Of a DNA stretch of 35,122 nt, positions 7,924 to 15,929 are shown one piece after another (the first letter of the stretch is position 1; every line of letters begins with the position of its first letter). Both the position numbers and the translations under genes were made by a program. The stretch is from Streptomyces sp. 15-116A (GTDB lineage: Bacteria > Actinomycetota > Actinomycetes > Streptomycetales > Streptomycetaceae): contig NZ_JAOCQE010000043.1 in NCBI RefSeq assembly GCF_025290915.1, forward strand, positions 1-35,122. Direction: 5' to 3'. The notes under the pieces were generated by a model. It was not told the origin of the DNA. It did no database searches and saw only the letters and a list, made by a program, of their open reading frames with translations.

Positions 7924-9855
7924 TCAGTCGCGGGCGGGCTCCACCGAGTCGACGGCGTCGGCCGCGGAGCGCTCGTACCGGCCGTCGAGCCTGGCGACCA
8001 GACCGGTGACCTGACGGGCGATGTCGGGCGCGGTCAGCCCGATCTCGGCGAGCACCTCGGCGCGGGAGGCGTGGTCGAGGAACCGCGGCGGGATGCCGAA
8101 GTCGCGCAGCGGTACGTCCACGCCCGCGTCGCGCAGCGCCTGGGCGATGGCGGACCCGACGCCGCCGACGCGCGAGTTGTCCTCGACGGTGACGACCACG
8201 CGGTGCCGCTCGGCGAGCGGGGCCATGGCCTCGTCGACGGGCTTGACCCAGCGCGGGTCGACGACGGTGGTGGAGATGCCCTGCTTGTCGAGCAGAGCGG
8301 CGATCTCCAGGCACATCGGCGCCAGCGCGCCCACGGACACCAGCAGCACGTCCGGCCGGTCGGTGCCCGGCTCACGCAGCACGTCCATGCCGCCGACGCG
8401 CCCCACGGCCGGTACGGCGGGACCGACGGCGCCCTTGGAGAAGCGCACCACGGTCGGCGCGTCATCCACCTCGACGGCCTCCCGCAGCTGCGCGCGCACC
8501 TGGTCGGCGTCGCGCGGGGCGGCGAGCCTGAGACCCGGCACCACCTGGAGGATCGACATGTCCCACATGCCGTTGTGGGAGGCGCCGTCGGTGCCGGTGA
8601 TGCCGGCCCGGTCCAGCACGAAGGTCACGCCGCACTTGTGCAGGGCCACGTCCATCAGGACCTGGTCGAAGGCGCGATTGAGGAAGGTGGCGTACACGGC
8701 GAAGACGGGGTGCACGCCCGCGTGGGCGAGGCCGGCGGCGGAGACGGCGCCGTGCTGCTCGGCGATGCCGACGTCGTAGACCCGCTCGGGGAACCGCTTG
8801 GCGAACTTCTCGAGGCCGACCGGCTGGAGCATGGCCGCGGTGATGGCGACGATGTCCTCGCGCTCCTCGCCGAGCTTGACCATCTCGTCGCCGAAGACGG
8901 ACGTCCAGTCGGCGCCGGAGGTGGCGATGGGCAGCCCGGTGTCGGGGTGGATCTTGCCGACGGCGTGGAAGCGGTCGGCCTCGTCCTGGAGGGCGGGCTG
9001 GTAGCCGCGGCCCTTCTCGGTGAGGCAGTGCACGATCACCGGCCCGCCGAACCGCTTGGCGCGGGCCAGCGCCGACTCCAGCGCCTCGATGTCGTGGCCG
9101 TCGATCGGGCCGACGTACTTCAGGCCCAGGTCCTCGAACATGCCCTGCGGGGCGATGAAGTCCTTCAGCCCCTTCTTCGCGCCGTGCAGCGTGTCGTACA
9201 GCGGCCGGCCGACGACCGGGGTGCGCTCCAGGAGGTCCTTGGTGCGGGCCAGGAAGCGCTCGTAGCCGTCGGTGGTCCGCAGGGTCGCGAGATGGTTCGC
9301 GAGACCGCCGATGGTCGGCGCGTACGACCGCTCGTTGTCGTTGACGACGATGACGAGCGGGCGGTCCTTGGCGTCGGCGATGTTGTTCAGCGCCTCCCAG
9401 GCCATGCCGCCGGTCAGGGCGCCGTCGCCGATCACCGCGACGACGTGGCTGTCGCGCTTCTTCAGCTCGTTGCCCTTGGCGATGCCGTCGGCCCAGCCGA
9501 GCACGGTGGAGGCGTGGCTGTTCTCGATGACGTCGTGCTCGGACTCGGCCTGCGAGGGGTAGCCGGACAGGCCGCCCTTCATCTTCAGCTTGGAGAAGTC
9601 CTGCCGCCCGGTGAGCAGCTTGTGCACGTACGACTGGTGCCCGGTGTCCCAGAGCACCTTGTCCTTCGGCGACTCGAAGACCCGGTGCAGGGCGATGGTC
9701 AGCTCCACCACACCGAGGTTGGGGCCGAGGTGGCCGCCGGTCTTGGAGACCGCGTCGACGAGGAAGGTCCGGATCTCCTGGGCCAGCTGGTTCAGCTCCT
9801 CCAGGCTGAGCCGGTCCAGATCGCGCGGTCCCCTGATGCGGGTCAGCAGCGGCAC
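7924..9855 (-). CDS. dxs: 1-deoxy-D-xylulose-5-phosphate synthase
   Basis: DXS condenses pyruvate with glyceraldehyde 3-phosphate to give 1-deoxy-D-xylulose 5-phosphate, the first step of the MEP isoprenoid pathway and a source for thiamine and pyridoxal. The protein has 643 residues, normal for the family. Motifs are [12 protein letters not shown] (40-51), [14 protein letters not shown] (from 71), the thiamine diphosphate site [16 protein letters not shown] (143-158) and NDN near 172-174. They are followed by the transketolase pyrimidine domain with a GIAEQHG motif and a C-terminal domain. The GTG start has AAGGAGG 5 nt upstream. Cytoplasmic homodimer. It is a single-gene unit with its own terminator. 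From memory it corresponds to SCO6013; Streptomyces often carry a second dxs elsewhere. Confidence 0.97.
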   Translation of the reverse strand: MPLLTRIRGPRDLDRLSLEELNQLAQEIRTFLVDAVSKTGGHLGPNLGVVELTIALHRVFESPKDKVLWDTGHQSYVHKLLTGRQDFSKLKMKGGLSGYPSQAESEHDVIENSHASTVLGWADGIAKGNELKKRDSHVVAVIGDGALTGGMAWEALNNIADAKDRPLVIVVNDNERSYAPTIGGLANHLATLRTTDGYERFLARTKDLLERTPVVGRPLYDTLHGAKKGLKDFIAPQGMFEDLGLKYVGPIDGHDIEALESALARAKRFGGPVIVHCLTEKGRGYQPALQDEADRFHAVGKIHPDTGLPIATSGADWTSVFGDEMVKLGEEREDIVAITAAMLQPVGLEKFAKRFPERVYDVGIAEQHGAVSAAGLAHAGVHPVFAVYATFLNRAFDQVLMDVALHKCGVTFVLDRAGITGTDGASHNGMWDMSILQVVPGLRLAAPRDADQVRAQLREAVEVDDAPTVVRFSKGAVGPAVPAVGRVGGMDVLREPGTDRPDVLLVSVGALAPMCLEIAALLDKQGISTTVVDPRWVKPVDEAMAPLAERHRVVVTVEDNSRVGGVGSAIAQALRDAGVDVPLRDFGIPPRFLDHASRAEVLAEIGLTAPDIARQVTGLVARLDGRYERSAADAVDSVEPARD

Positions 9856-9903
9856 CCGTGCCTCCTTGCAGTAGAGCTGATCGAGCTGTTGCCGGGCTTG
9901 TCG

Positions 9904-9959
9904 AGTCTAATGTTCCGCCCCGCCGCCCGGACTCCGGGCAGTGCGTCATACATCACGCA
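9904..9959 (-). promoter_or_regulatory. dxs upstream region: -10-like hexamer and inverted repeat
   Basis: On the minus strand TAGACT (9909-9904) resembles a Streptomyces -10 element, about 50 nt before the dxs start; no good -35 is seen. Further upstream an inverted repeat TGCGT-N8-ACGCA spans 9942-9959. Assignment is tentative. Confidence 0.25.
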
Positions 9960-9976
9960 AACGGCAGTACCCACAA

Positions 9977-10012
9977 CTGTGGCCCGGTGCACCTATAGGC
10001 ACCGGGCCACAG
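9977..10012 (-). terminator. Terminator hairpin after xylFGH
   Basis: A perfect 14-bp stem (arms 9977-9990 and 9999-10012) with an 8-nt loop lies about 64 nt beyond the stop of the sugar permease gene on the minus strand, after the dispersed repeat. It should end the xyl operon transcript before the dxs promoter. Confidence 0.8.
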
Positions 10013-10023
10013 CAACGCACCTA

Positions 10024-10055
10024 AAGGGGCGCGGGGAACTGCGCGACCAGCCACA
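10024..10055 (-). repeat. Dispersed 32-nt intergenic repeat, copy 2
   Basis: Identical over 32 nt to 6176-6207. On the minus strand it lies 20 nt after the stop of the sugar permease gene, so both copies sit just behind a minus-strand gene in the same orientation. Here it is followed by a strong hairpin. Confidence 0.7.
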
Positions 10056-10075
10056 ACGGACCGGCAGCGAACGTA

Positions 10076-11368
10076 CTACGCCCGCCCCGCAGTCTTCTGC
10101 GTCTTACGAGTGACCGCGTCGATGACCACCGTCGCCAGCAGCACACCACCAGTGATCATGTACTGAACCGGCGAGGCAATACCCTCCAGCGCCAGCCCGT
10201 ACGTGATCGAGATGATCACCATCACACCGAGCAGCGCGTCCCAGGTCCGCCCCCGCCCACCGAACAGCGACGTACCACCGATCACCGCCGCGGCGATGAC
10301 GTTCATCAGGAACTCACCGGTACCGGCACCCTGGTTCGCCGAGGCGATCTTCGAGGCGACGAACAGACCACCGATCGCCGCGAACGTCCCGGCGATCGCG
10401 AACACCGAGATACGGATCAGCTCCACATTGATACCCGCACGGCGCGACGCCTCGACGCTGCCGCCGAGCGCGTACACCTTGCGGCCGTACGCCGTACGCC
10501 GCAGCACGAAGTCCGTGATCACCAGAACCGCGAGGAAGATCACCACGGCCAGCGGCAGGCCCTTGTACTGGTTGAACACGATCGCGACGGCGAACGCCAG
10601 GATCGCCAGCAGCACCGTCCGCACGATGATCTCGTTCAGCGGCCGGGACGGCACGCCCGCGGCCTCACGGCGGCGGTTGTCGAAGTACGCGGTGAGGAAG
10701 TACCCCGCGGTCGCGACGACCGCCAGGCCGTACGCGGCGGCCACGTCCGAGAAGTAGTAGCTGGTCAGCTTGACGACCAGCCCCTCGGAGTCGAGGTTGA
10801 TCGTGCCGTTGCTGCCCAGGATCTGCAGCATGAAGCCCTGCCAGAACAGCAGTCCGGCCAGGGTCACGGCGAAGGCGGGCACGCCGATGCGGGCGAAGAT
10901 GAAGCCGTGGATGGCGCCGGCCACCGTGCCGGTGAGGACCGCCAGCACCAGGGCCAGCACCTCGTTCATCCCGTGGGTGACGCTCAGCACCGCGAAGGTG
11001 GCGCCCGCGACACCGCTGACCGAGCCGACCGACAGGTCGATCTCGCCGAGCAGCAGGACGAAGACGATACCGACGGCGATCATGCCCGTGCCGACCATGG
11101 CGATCGACATGTCGGAGAAGTTGCCGGCGGTGAGGAAGTTGGAGTTCAGGCTGGTGAAGATCGCCCAGATGATCAGCAGGCCGATCACGACGGGGATGGA
11201 GCCGAGGTCTCCGGCCTTCATCTTCCGCTTGAACTCGGTGACGTAGCCCTTCAGGCCCTGCTCGCGCACCAGCAGCCGGGGGTCGACGACCGTGACCGCG
11301 GCCTTGGCCGCCTCGGGGTTCTCCACGACGTGGTCCTCGGCGGGGGTGGTGGTCTTGTCGGTGCTCAT
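10076..11368 (-). CDS. xylH: Xylose-type sugar ABC transporter, permease
   Basis: This 430-residue inner-membrane permease of the ribose/xylose class (BPD_transp_2 family) has about ten or more hydrophobic segments after a hydrophilic N-terminus of about 50 residues. LLLGEIDLSVGS is the family signature in an early membrane helix, and GRKVYALGGSVEASRRAGI is the cytoplasmic loop that contacts the ATPase. The ATG at 11368 overlaps the ATPase stop as ATGA, and GGGGAGA lies upstream within the ATPase gene. It is the last gene of the operon binding protein-ATPase-permease. It forms the channel for the sugar delivered by the binding protein. From memory it matches XylH (SCO6011); other pentoses or hexoses are possible. 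Confidence 0.9.
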   Translation of the reverse strand: MSTDKTTTPAEDHVVENPEAAKAAVTVVDPRLLVREQGLKGYVTEFKRKMKAGDLGSIPVVIGLLIIWAIFTSLNSNFLTAGNFSDMSIAMVGTGMIAVGIVFVLLLGEIDLSVGSVSGVAGATFAVLSVTHGMNEVLALVLAVLTGTVAGAIHGFIFARIGVPAFAVTLAGLLFWQGFMLQILGSNGTINLDSEGLVVKLTSYYFSDVAAAYGLAVVATAGYFLTAYFDNRRREAAGVPSRPLNEIIVRTVLLAILAFAVAIVFNQYKGLPLAVVIFLAVLVITDFVLRRTAYGRKVYALGGSVEASRRAGINVELIRISVFAIAGTFAAIGGLFVASKIASANQGAGTGEFLMNVIAAAVIGGTSLFGGRGRTWDALLGVMVIISITYGLALEGIASPVQYMITGGVLLATVVIDAVTRKTQKTAGRA

Positions 11369-12147
11369 TTCTTGATCTCCCCATTGGTGCGCGCCGCACG
11401 ACGGGTCACGGCGTTGTCCGTGGCGCCCGTGATGGCGGAGATGATCTCTTCCTGCGAGGTCGACTTGACCTCGAAGACGCCGTTGTTGCGGCCGAGGCGC
11501 AGCACGGCGACCTTGTCCGCCACGGCCTTGACGTCGGCCATGTTGTGGCTGATCAGGATGACCGCGTGGCCGCGCTCGCGCAGTCGCTCGACCAGGTCGA
11601 GGACCTGGGCGGTCTGCTCGACGCCGAGGGCGGCGGTGGGCTCGTCGAGGATCACCAGCTTGGGCTCGCCGAGCATGGACCGGGCGATGGCCACGACCTG
11701 GCGCTGACCGCCGGAGAGCGAGGCGATCGGGATACGGACGCTGGGGATGCGGATCGAGAGGGTGTCGAGGAGCTCGCGGGAGCGGCGCTCCATCTCCACC
11801 TCGTCCAGGACGCCGCGCCTGCGGATCTCCCGGCCGAGGAAGAGGTTGCCGACGACATCGATGTTGTCGCACAGCGCGAGGTCCTGGTACACCGTCGCGA
11901 TGCCCAGGTTCTGGGCGTCGTGCGGCTTGCCGATCTGGACGGACCTGCCCTCCCACTCGATGACGCCCTCATCGATGGGGTGCACGCCGGCGATCGTCTT
12001 GACCAGCGTGGACTTTCCGGCACCGTTGTCGCCGACCAGGGCGACCACCTCACCGGCGTGGACCTCAAGCTCTACGTCGGTGAGCGCCTGAACGGCACCG
12101 AACCGCTTGGAGACCCCGCGCAACGCCAGCACGGGCGTAGCGGACAC
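11365..12147 (-). CDS. xylG: Xylose-type sugar ABC transporter, ATP-binding protein
   Basis: This is a single-domain ABC ATPase of 260 residues. Walker A is GDNGAGKST (39-47), the Q-loop region is TVYQD (85-89), the signature LSGGQ (144-148), Walker B LVILDEPT (164-171) and the H-loop ISHN (His 201). XylG and RbsA of enteric bacteria carry two such domains, so the active transporter here must use a homodimer of this protein. I chose the GTG at 12147 because GAAGGAG ends 9 nt upstream; the ATG at 12156 directly abuts that site and is too close. It overlaps the permease by 4 bp. It powers uptake by the xylFGH importer from the cytoplasmic face. Confidence 0.9.
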   Translation of the reverse strand: MSATPVLALRGVSKRFGAVQALTDVELEVHAGEVVALVGDNGAGKSTLVKTIAGVHPIDEGVIEWEGRSVQIGKPHDAQNLGIATVYQDLALCDNIDVVGNLFLGREIRRRGVLDEVEMERRSRELLDTLSIRIPSVRIPIASLSGGQRQVVAIARSMLGEPKLVILDEPTAALGVEQTAQVLDLVERLRERGHAVILISHNMADVKAVADKVAVLRLGRNNGVFEVKSTSQEEIISAITGATDNAVTRRAARTNGEIKK

Positions 12148-12301
12148 GTGAACCATCTCCTTCGCCGCCTGACCCGGCGGGAGGTTGTGCAGAAGTTTGG
12201 GGGGTGTGCGGGGATTCCCGCGGGTGTTCCGTCCGGCGCCCCGCGTAGCTTGCGGGGCTGGTGTGTGCGGGGCGCCGGCGGAGACTCGTGGTCCTCGGTC
12301 C

Positions 12302-12333
12302 CGTACGGGAGTCCGCGGACGGGCTCCCGTACG
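12302..12333 (-). promoter_or_regulatory. Intercistronic hairpin between xylF and xylG
   Basis: A 10-bp stem (12302-12311 with 12324-12333) encloses a second palindrome, GTCCGCGGAC (12311-12320). It lies 21 nt after the xylF stop and about 155 nt before xylG. Hairpins here in binding-protein-dependent operons usually cut transcription in part or protect the mRNA, so the binding protein is made in excess. The rest of 12157-12354 holds no gene that I can see. Confidence 0.6.
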
Positions 12334-12354
12334 TCTAGGGGACCTCGGGACTGC

Positions 12355-13470
12355 TTACTTCAGACCGATCTTGTCGCAGGCGGCCTTGTACTTGCCCGCG
12401 CAGATCTCGTCGATGGTGTAGACGCCGTCCTTGATCACGGTGTCCTTGATGTTGTCCTGGGTCAGCGAGACGACCGGGACCAGGACCGACGGGATGCCCT
12501 TGGTGGTGGGGCTGTCGACCTTGTCCTTGGCGATGGAGTCGAGCGACTTGCCCTGGGCGAGCGCGACGGCCATCTCCGCGGCGGCGTCGGCCTCCGGGGC
12601 GTACGGCTTGTAGACGCTCATGTACTGCTCACCGGTGACGATGCGCTGCACACCCGCGAGCTCGGCGTCCTGGCCGGTGACCGGAATGTCGTCGATGCCG
12701 GCGGCCTTCAGGGCGGTGATGATGCCGCCCGCCATGCCGTCGTTGGCGGAGTAGACGCCGACGATCTTGTCCTTGCCGAGGGCGGAGATGGCGCCCTCCA
12801 TGTTGGAGTTGGCGTTCTCCGGCTTCCACTCCTTGGTGTCGTACTCGCGGCCGATCTTGACCTTGCCGTCGAGGACGGAGTGGGCGCCTTCCTTGAACTG
12901 GGCGGCGTTCGGGTCGGTGGAGGACCCGTTCATCATGACGATCTGGCCGTCCTTGGCCTTGTCGCCGAGCGCCTTGAGGAGGGCCTCGCCCTGGGTCTTG
13001 CCGACGGTGACGTTGTCGAACGAGGTGTAGGCGTCGATCGGGCCCTCGGCCAGGCGGTCGTAGGCGACGACCGGGATGCCGGCGTCCTTGGCCTTCTTCA
13101 CCGAGCCGGCGATGGCCTTGGAGTCCACCGCGTCCACGATCAGCACGTCGACCTTGTTGGTCACCATGGTGTCGACCTGCTGGTTCTGCAGGCTGGCGTC
13201 CTGCTTGGCGTTGGCGTAGACGACCTCGGCCTTGTTGTTCGTGAGCTCCTTGACCTTCTTCTCGATCAAGGGCTTGTCGAACTTCTCGTAGCGCGCGGTC
13301 TGGTTCTCCGGCAGGAGCAGACCGACCTTGATGTTGTCGCCCTTGGCGGCCGCCGAGCCGCCGTTGTCCTTCTTGTCGCCCGACTCCTTGGCGCTGCCAC
13401 AGGCGGCCAGCGAGACGGCCATCGCGCCCGCGGCGATGGCAACGGCGGCACGACGCATACGTGCGTTCAC
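12355..13470 (-). CDS. xylF: Xylose-type sugar-binding lipoprotein
   Basis: This 371-residue solute-binding lipoprotein has a signal peptide ending in the lipobox LAAC with Cys 24, so it is anchored outside the membrane. A charged linker follows, then a ribose/xylose-type periplasmic-binding fold (IKVGLLLPE, VDVLIVDAVDSKAIA, GIPVVAYDRL, GVYSANDGMAGGII, TGQDAELAGVQRI). The pattern is that of XylF. The GTG start has GGGAGG 8 nt upstream. It heads the operon with xylG and xylH and is expressed from the promoter region next to the ROK regulator gene. From memory the S. coelicolor counterpart (SCO6009) is induced by xylose and controlled by Rok7B7. Xylose is the likely ligand, but another sugar cannot be excluded from sequence alone. 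Confidence 0.92.
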   Translation of the reverse strand: MNARMRRAAVAIAAGAMAVSLAACGSAKESGDKKDNGGSAAAKGDNIKVGLLLPENQTARYEKFDKPLIEKKVKELTNNKAEVVYANAKQDASLQNQQVDTMVTNKVDVLIVDAVDSKAIAGSVKKAKDAGIPVVAYDRLAEGPIDAYTSFDNVTVGKTQGEALLKALGDKAKDGQIVMMNGSSTDPNAAQFKEGAHSVLDGKVKIGREYDTKEWKPENANSNMEGAISALGKDKIVGVYSANDGMAGGIITALKAAGIDDIPVTGQDAELAGVQRIVTGEQYMSVYKPYAPEADAAAEMAVALAQGKSLDSIAKDKVDSPTTKGIPSVLVPVVSLTQDNIKDTVIKDGVYTIDEICAGKYKAACDKIGLK

Positions 13471-13544
13471 TTTCCAAACCTCCCTGACGAGGCCGCGTCG
13501 TTGCGGCCGAGGTGGATGGAAGTCAACTCGGCCACCTGTGCGAC

Positions 13545-13557
13545 GTCAAGAAGTAAA
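13545..13557 (-). promoter_or_regulatory. Candidate Rok7B7 operator upstream of xylF
   Basis: The minus strand reads TTTACTTCTTGAC, which fits at all 13 positions the Rok7B7 consensus TTKAMKHSTTSAV that I recall for S. coelicolor. It overlaps TTGACG, a good -35 hexamer, 75 nt before the xylF start, so a bound regulator could block the polymerase. The consensus is from memory and should be checked. Confidence 0.55.
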
Positions 13558-13567
13558 TCCTTAACGA

Positions 13568-13585
13568 GATGGCAACGGTGCCATC
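13568..13585. promoter_or_regulatory. Inverted repeat between rok7B7 and xylF
   Basis: GATGGCA-ACGG-TGCCATC has perfect 7-bp arms. It lies 6 nt past the rok7B7 stop and upstream of the candidate Rok site. It could be a second operator for xylF or a weak end to the rok7B7 message. Confidence 0.4.
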
Positions 13586-13591
13586 CGTTCT

Positions 13592-14803
13592 CTAAGTGAA
13601 GGCAGGTGCAGCGGCCATCGGTGACCCGGCGGCGGCCCCGTCCAGAAGGGTCGAATCGCCCATCTCGCTCAGTGCGAGGGCGAGCGCTCCGAGGACCTCC
13701 GCGCGGCCCCCAAGTGCCCCGGGGAGAACGGACAGTTGGCGCGCCGCACTGGGGATCGCATAGCGGCCGACGGACTCCCTGATCGGCCCGAGCACCAGCT
13801 CACCGGCCTCGGCGAGATCACCGCCGAGGACGACCCGGCTCGGGTTCAGCAGATTGCAGAGATTGGCGACTCCACTGCCGACATGGCGGCCGACGTCGGC
13901 GATCACCCGACGACAGCCCGGGTCACCGTCCCGCGCCAGCCGTACGACGCCCTCCATGGTCAGATCCGTGCCGTGGCTGGACTGGAGCAGCGGGAGCACA
14001 TAGCGGGCCGCCGCGAAGGTCTCCAGGCAGCCGCGGTTGCCGCAGCGGCAGACGGGGCCGGACTCGTCGAGTGTAATATGCCCGATTTCTCCGGCGGTGC
14101 CGCCGGGCCCCCGGTAGATCTTCCCGTCGATCACCAGACCCGCGCCGACACCGCTCGCGACCTTGATGTACGCCAGGTCGCGCACGCCCCGGCCGCTGCC
14201 CCAGACCATCTCGCCGAGGGCGCCCAGGTTGGCGTCGTTATCCACGTGCACCGGCACGCCGAGGCGCCCCCGCAGCTCCTCGGCGGGCCTGGCGCCGGTC
14301 CAGCCGGGCAGGATCGCGGTCGAGCCGAGACTGCCGGACTCCACGTCGATCGGCCCGGGGACGCCCAGACCGATGCCGGCGATCTTGGCGCGGTCCACGC
14401 CGGTCGCCTCCAGCAGCCGGTTGACCAGCTGTTCCGCCCGGTCGAAGCCCTGGGTGGCGGAGGCATCCACGTCCAGCGGCTCGGACTCCTCGGCCAGCAC
14501 CTGGTGGGCGAGGTTCCCGATCGCGACACGCAGATGAGTGTGCCCGAAATCCACGCCGATCACGATGCCGGCGTCGCCGCTCAGCGACACCGCGCGGGCC
14601 CGGCGACCGCCCGCCGAGGTGGGCGTGACCTCGACCGTTCCGCTGTCCTTCAGTTCCCGCACGATGTTGGAGACCGTCGCCGCGGACAGGCCCGTCGTCC
14701 TCGCGATCTCCGCCTGGGTGAGGGAACCCGCAAGACGTACTGCTCGGACCACCCGCTCCAGGTTGGCTCGGTGCAGCGACGACTGCGACCCCGGAGTCTC
14801 CAC
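13592..14803 (-). CDS. rok7B7: ROK-family transcriptional regulator
   Basis: An N-terminal winged helix-turn-helix (LTQAEIARTTGLSAATVSNIVREL) is followed by a ROK sugar-kinase-like domain. That domain has GVDFGHTHLRVAIG, GVPGPID, the VDNDAN motif and the zinc site GEIGHIT...CRCGNRGCLE (Cys 252, 254 and 259). It should bind DNA in the absence or presence of a sugar ligand. I chose the GTG at 14803 (403 residues) because AGGAGG lies 5 nt upstream; the frame also allows ATG at 14848 or TTG at 14854, neither with a ribosome-binding site. It sits between xylFGH and ngcEFG, the arrangement of Rok7B7 (SCO6008), which from memory affects xylose transport, carbon control and antibiotic production. Confidence 0.9.
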   Translation of the reverse strand: METPGSQSSLHRANLERVVRAVRLAGSLTQAEIARTTGLSAATVSNIVRELKDSGTVEVTPTSAGGRRARAVSLSGDAGIVIGVDFGHTHLRVAIGNLAHQVLAEESEPLDVDASATQGFDRAEQLVNRLLEATGVDRAKIAGIGLGVPGPIDVESGSLGSTAILPGWTGARPAEELRGRLGVPVHVDNDANLGALGEMVWGSGRGVRDLAYIKVASGVGAGLVIDGKIYRGPGGTAGEIGHITLDESGPVCRCGNRGCLETFAAARYVLPLLQSSHGTDLTMEGVVRLARDGDPGCRRVIADVGRHVGSGVANLCNLLNPSRVVLGGDLAEAGELVLGPIRESVGRYAIPSAARQLSVLPGALGGRAEVLGALALALSEMGDSTLLDGAAAGSPMAAAPAFT

Positions 14804-14861
14804 GACGACCTCCTGCGCGCGGGGCCGCTTCGGTGAGGCCCCGTTCATGTCCAACTAGTGA

Positions 14862-14867
14862 ACTCTA
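14862..14867 (-). promoter_or_regulatory. -10-like hexamer for rok7B7
   Basis: On the minus strand TAGAGT fits the Streptomyces -10 form TAGRRT. It lies 58 nt before the GTG at 14803 and would place the transcript start close to the alternative TTG/ATG codons, which favours the GTG as start. TTGACG occurs 24 bp upstream, too far to be a normal -35. Confidence 0.3.
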
Positions 14868-14941
14868 AGCTGAGCCGTTCGGGTTGCCTCCCGTCAAGAG
14901 GTTGAACCGTTTCGACGCTCTTCCGCGAGGACGGTCACATA

Positions 14942-14979
14942 CACACACGCCGCTCCCCGGAGAGGGAGCGGCGTGTGTG
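14942..14979 (-). terminator. ngcEFG terminator hairpin
   Basis: A perfect 16-bp stem (14942-14957 with 14964-14979) and a 6-nt loop lie 41 nt after the ngcG stop on the minus strand. It isolates the ngc operon from rok7B7. Confidence 0.88.
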
Positions 14980-15020
14980 GGAGCGGTTCCGCAGCGTGAC
15001 GGGACGCGCGGCGGTGGGCG

Positions 15021-15929
15021 TCAGCGGAAGGTGCCCTGCGACACCGAACCGGCGATCCGCCGCTGGAAGACGCAGTACACGATCAGTACGGGCACGACCG
15101 TGACCACGATCGCCGCGAACAGCGCGCCGTAGTCGATGTCGTAGACCTGCGAGGACGCGTAGGCGGCCATGCCCTGGGTGAGGACCCACATGTCCTGGTC
15201 GGTGTTGAGCGCCACCGGCAGCAGGAACTGGTTCCACAGGCCCAGGAAGTTGAAGATCGCCACCGCCGCCATGCCCGGACGGGCCATGGGCAGCATCACC
15301 TGGAAGAACGCCCGCCAGTCCCCGGCGCCGTCGATCAGCGCGGCCTCGTACACGTCGTGCGGCAGCGACCGGAAGAACGAATAGAGGAAGAACACCGTGA
15401 ACGGCAGCGCGAACGCGACATAGGTGAGGATCAGTCCGGGACGCGTGTTCAGCAGCCCGAAGTTCTGCAACTGGAAGAAGAGCGGAACGATCGCCAGGAA
15501 GACCGGGAACGTCAGGCCGGCGAGCATCAGGTAGTAGATCAGCCGGCGGCCGGGGAACTCGAACCGGGCGAGAATGTAGGCGCACATCGCGCCGAGCAGC
15601 ATCACCAGGAACAGTGCCGACACCACGACGATCACGGAATTCAGGAAGTACTTCCCGATGCTCGCGTCGGTCCACGCGTTCGCGTAGTTCTCGATCCGCC
15701 ACTTGTCCGGCAGCGAGAACGGCGACGAGAGAATCTCGCCGGTCGATTTGAACGACGACATCAGCACCCACAGCATGGGCACGATCACGATCACGGACCA
15801 CACGATCAGCAGCGCGTGCGAGATCGTCGCGAAGGTACGGTCGCTGGTCGCGGTGACGCGCGTCAGCTTCCGGTCGTTCGCCGGTTTCCCGTCACTGACC
15901 TGCTTCCGGTCGGCGGCAATGACGCTCAC
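15021..15929 (-). CDS. ngcG: N-acetylglucosamine/diacetylchitobiose ABC transporter, permease NgcG
   Basis: This 302-residue inner-membrane permease of the carbohydrate uptake CUT1 family (MalG type) has about six membrane segments. The cytoplasmic EAA loop is YEAALIDGAGDWRAFFQVMLP, the contact site for a shared ATPase. The GTG at 15929 overlaps the ngcF stop as GTGA, and GGAGG lies 6 nt upstream. It is the last gene of ngcEFG. No ATPase gene is present in the operon; in Streptomyces such importers use the shared ATPase MsiK encoded elsewhere. Assignment as NgcG rests on gene order next to rok7B7 and on the paired NgcE and NgcF. Confidence 0.88.
   Translation of the reverse strand: MSVIAADRKQVSDGKPANDRKLTRVTATSDRTFATISHALLIVWSVIVIVPMLWVLMSSFKSTGEILSSPFSLPDKWRIENYANAWTDASIGKYFLNSVIVVVSALFLVMLLGAMCAYILARFEFPGRRLIYYLMLAGLTFPVFLAIVPLFFQLQNFGLLNTRPGLILTYVAFALPFTVFFLYSFFRSLPHDVYEAALIDGAGDWRAFFQVMLPMARPGMAAVAIFNFLGLWNQFLLPVALNTDQDMWVLTQGMAAYASSQVYDIDYGALFAAIVVTVVPVLIVYCVFQRRIAGSVSQGTFR

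Noticed and set aside
8071..10113. 680-codon frame on the plus strand opposite dxs
   Set aside because: Antisense shadow of dxs with no domain; it also runs across the terminator and repeat at 9977-10055.
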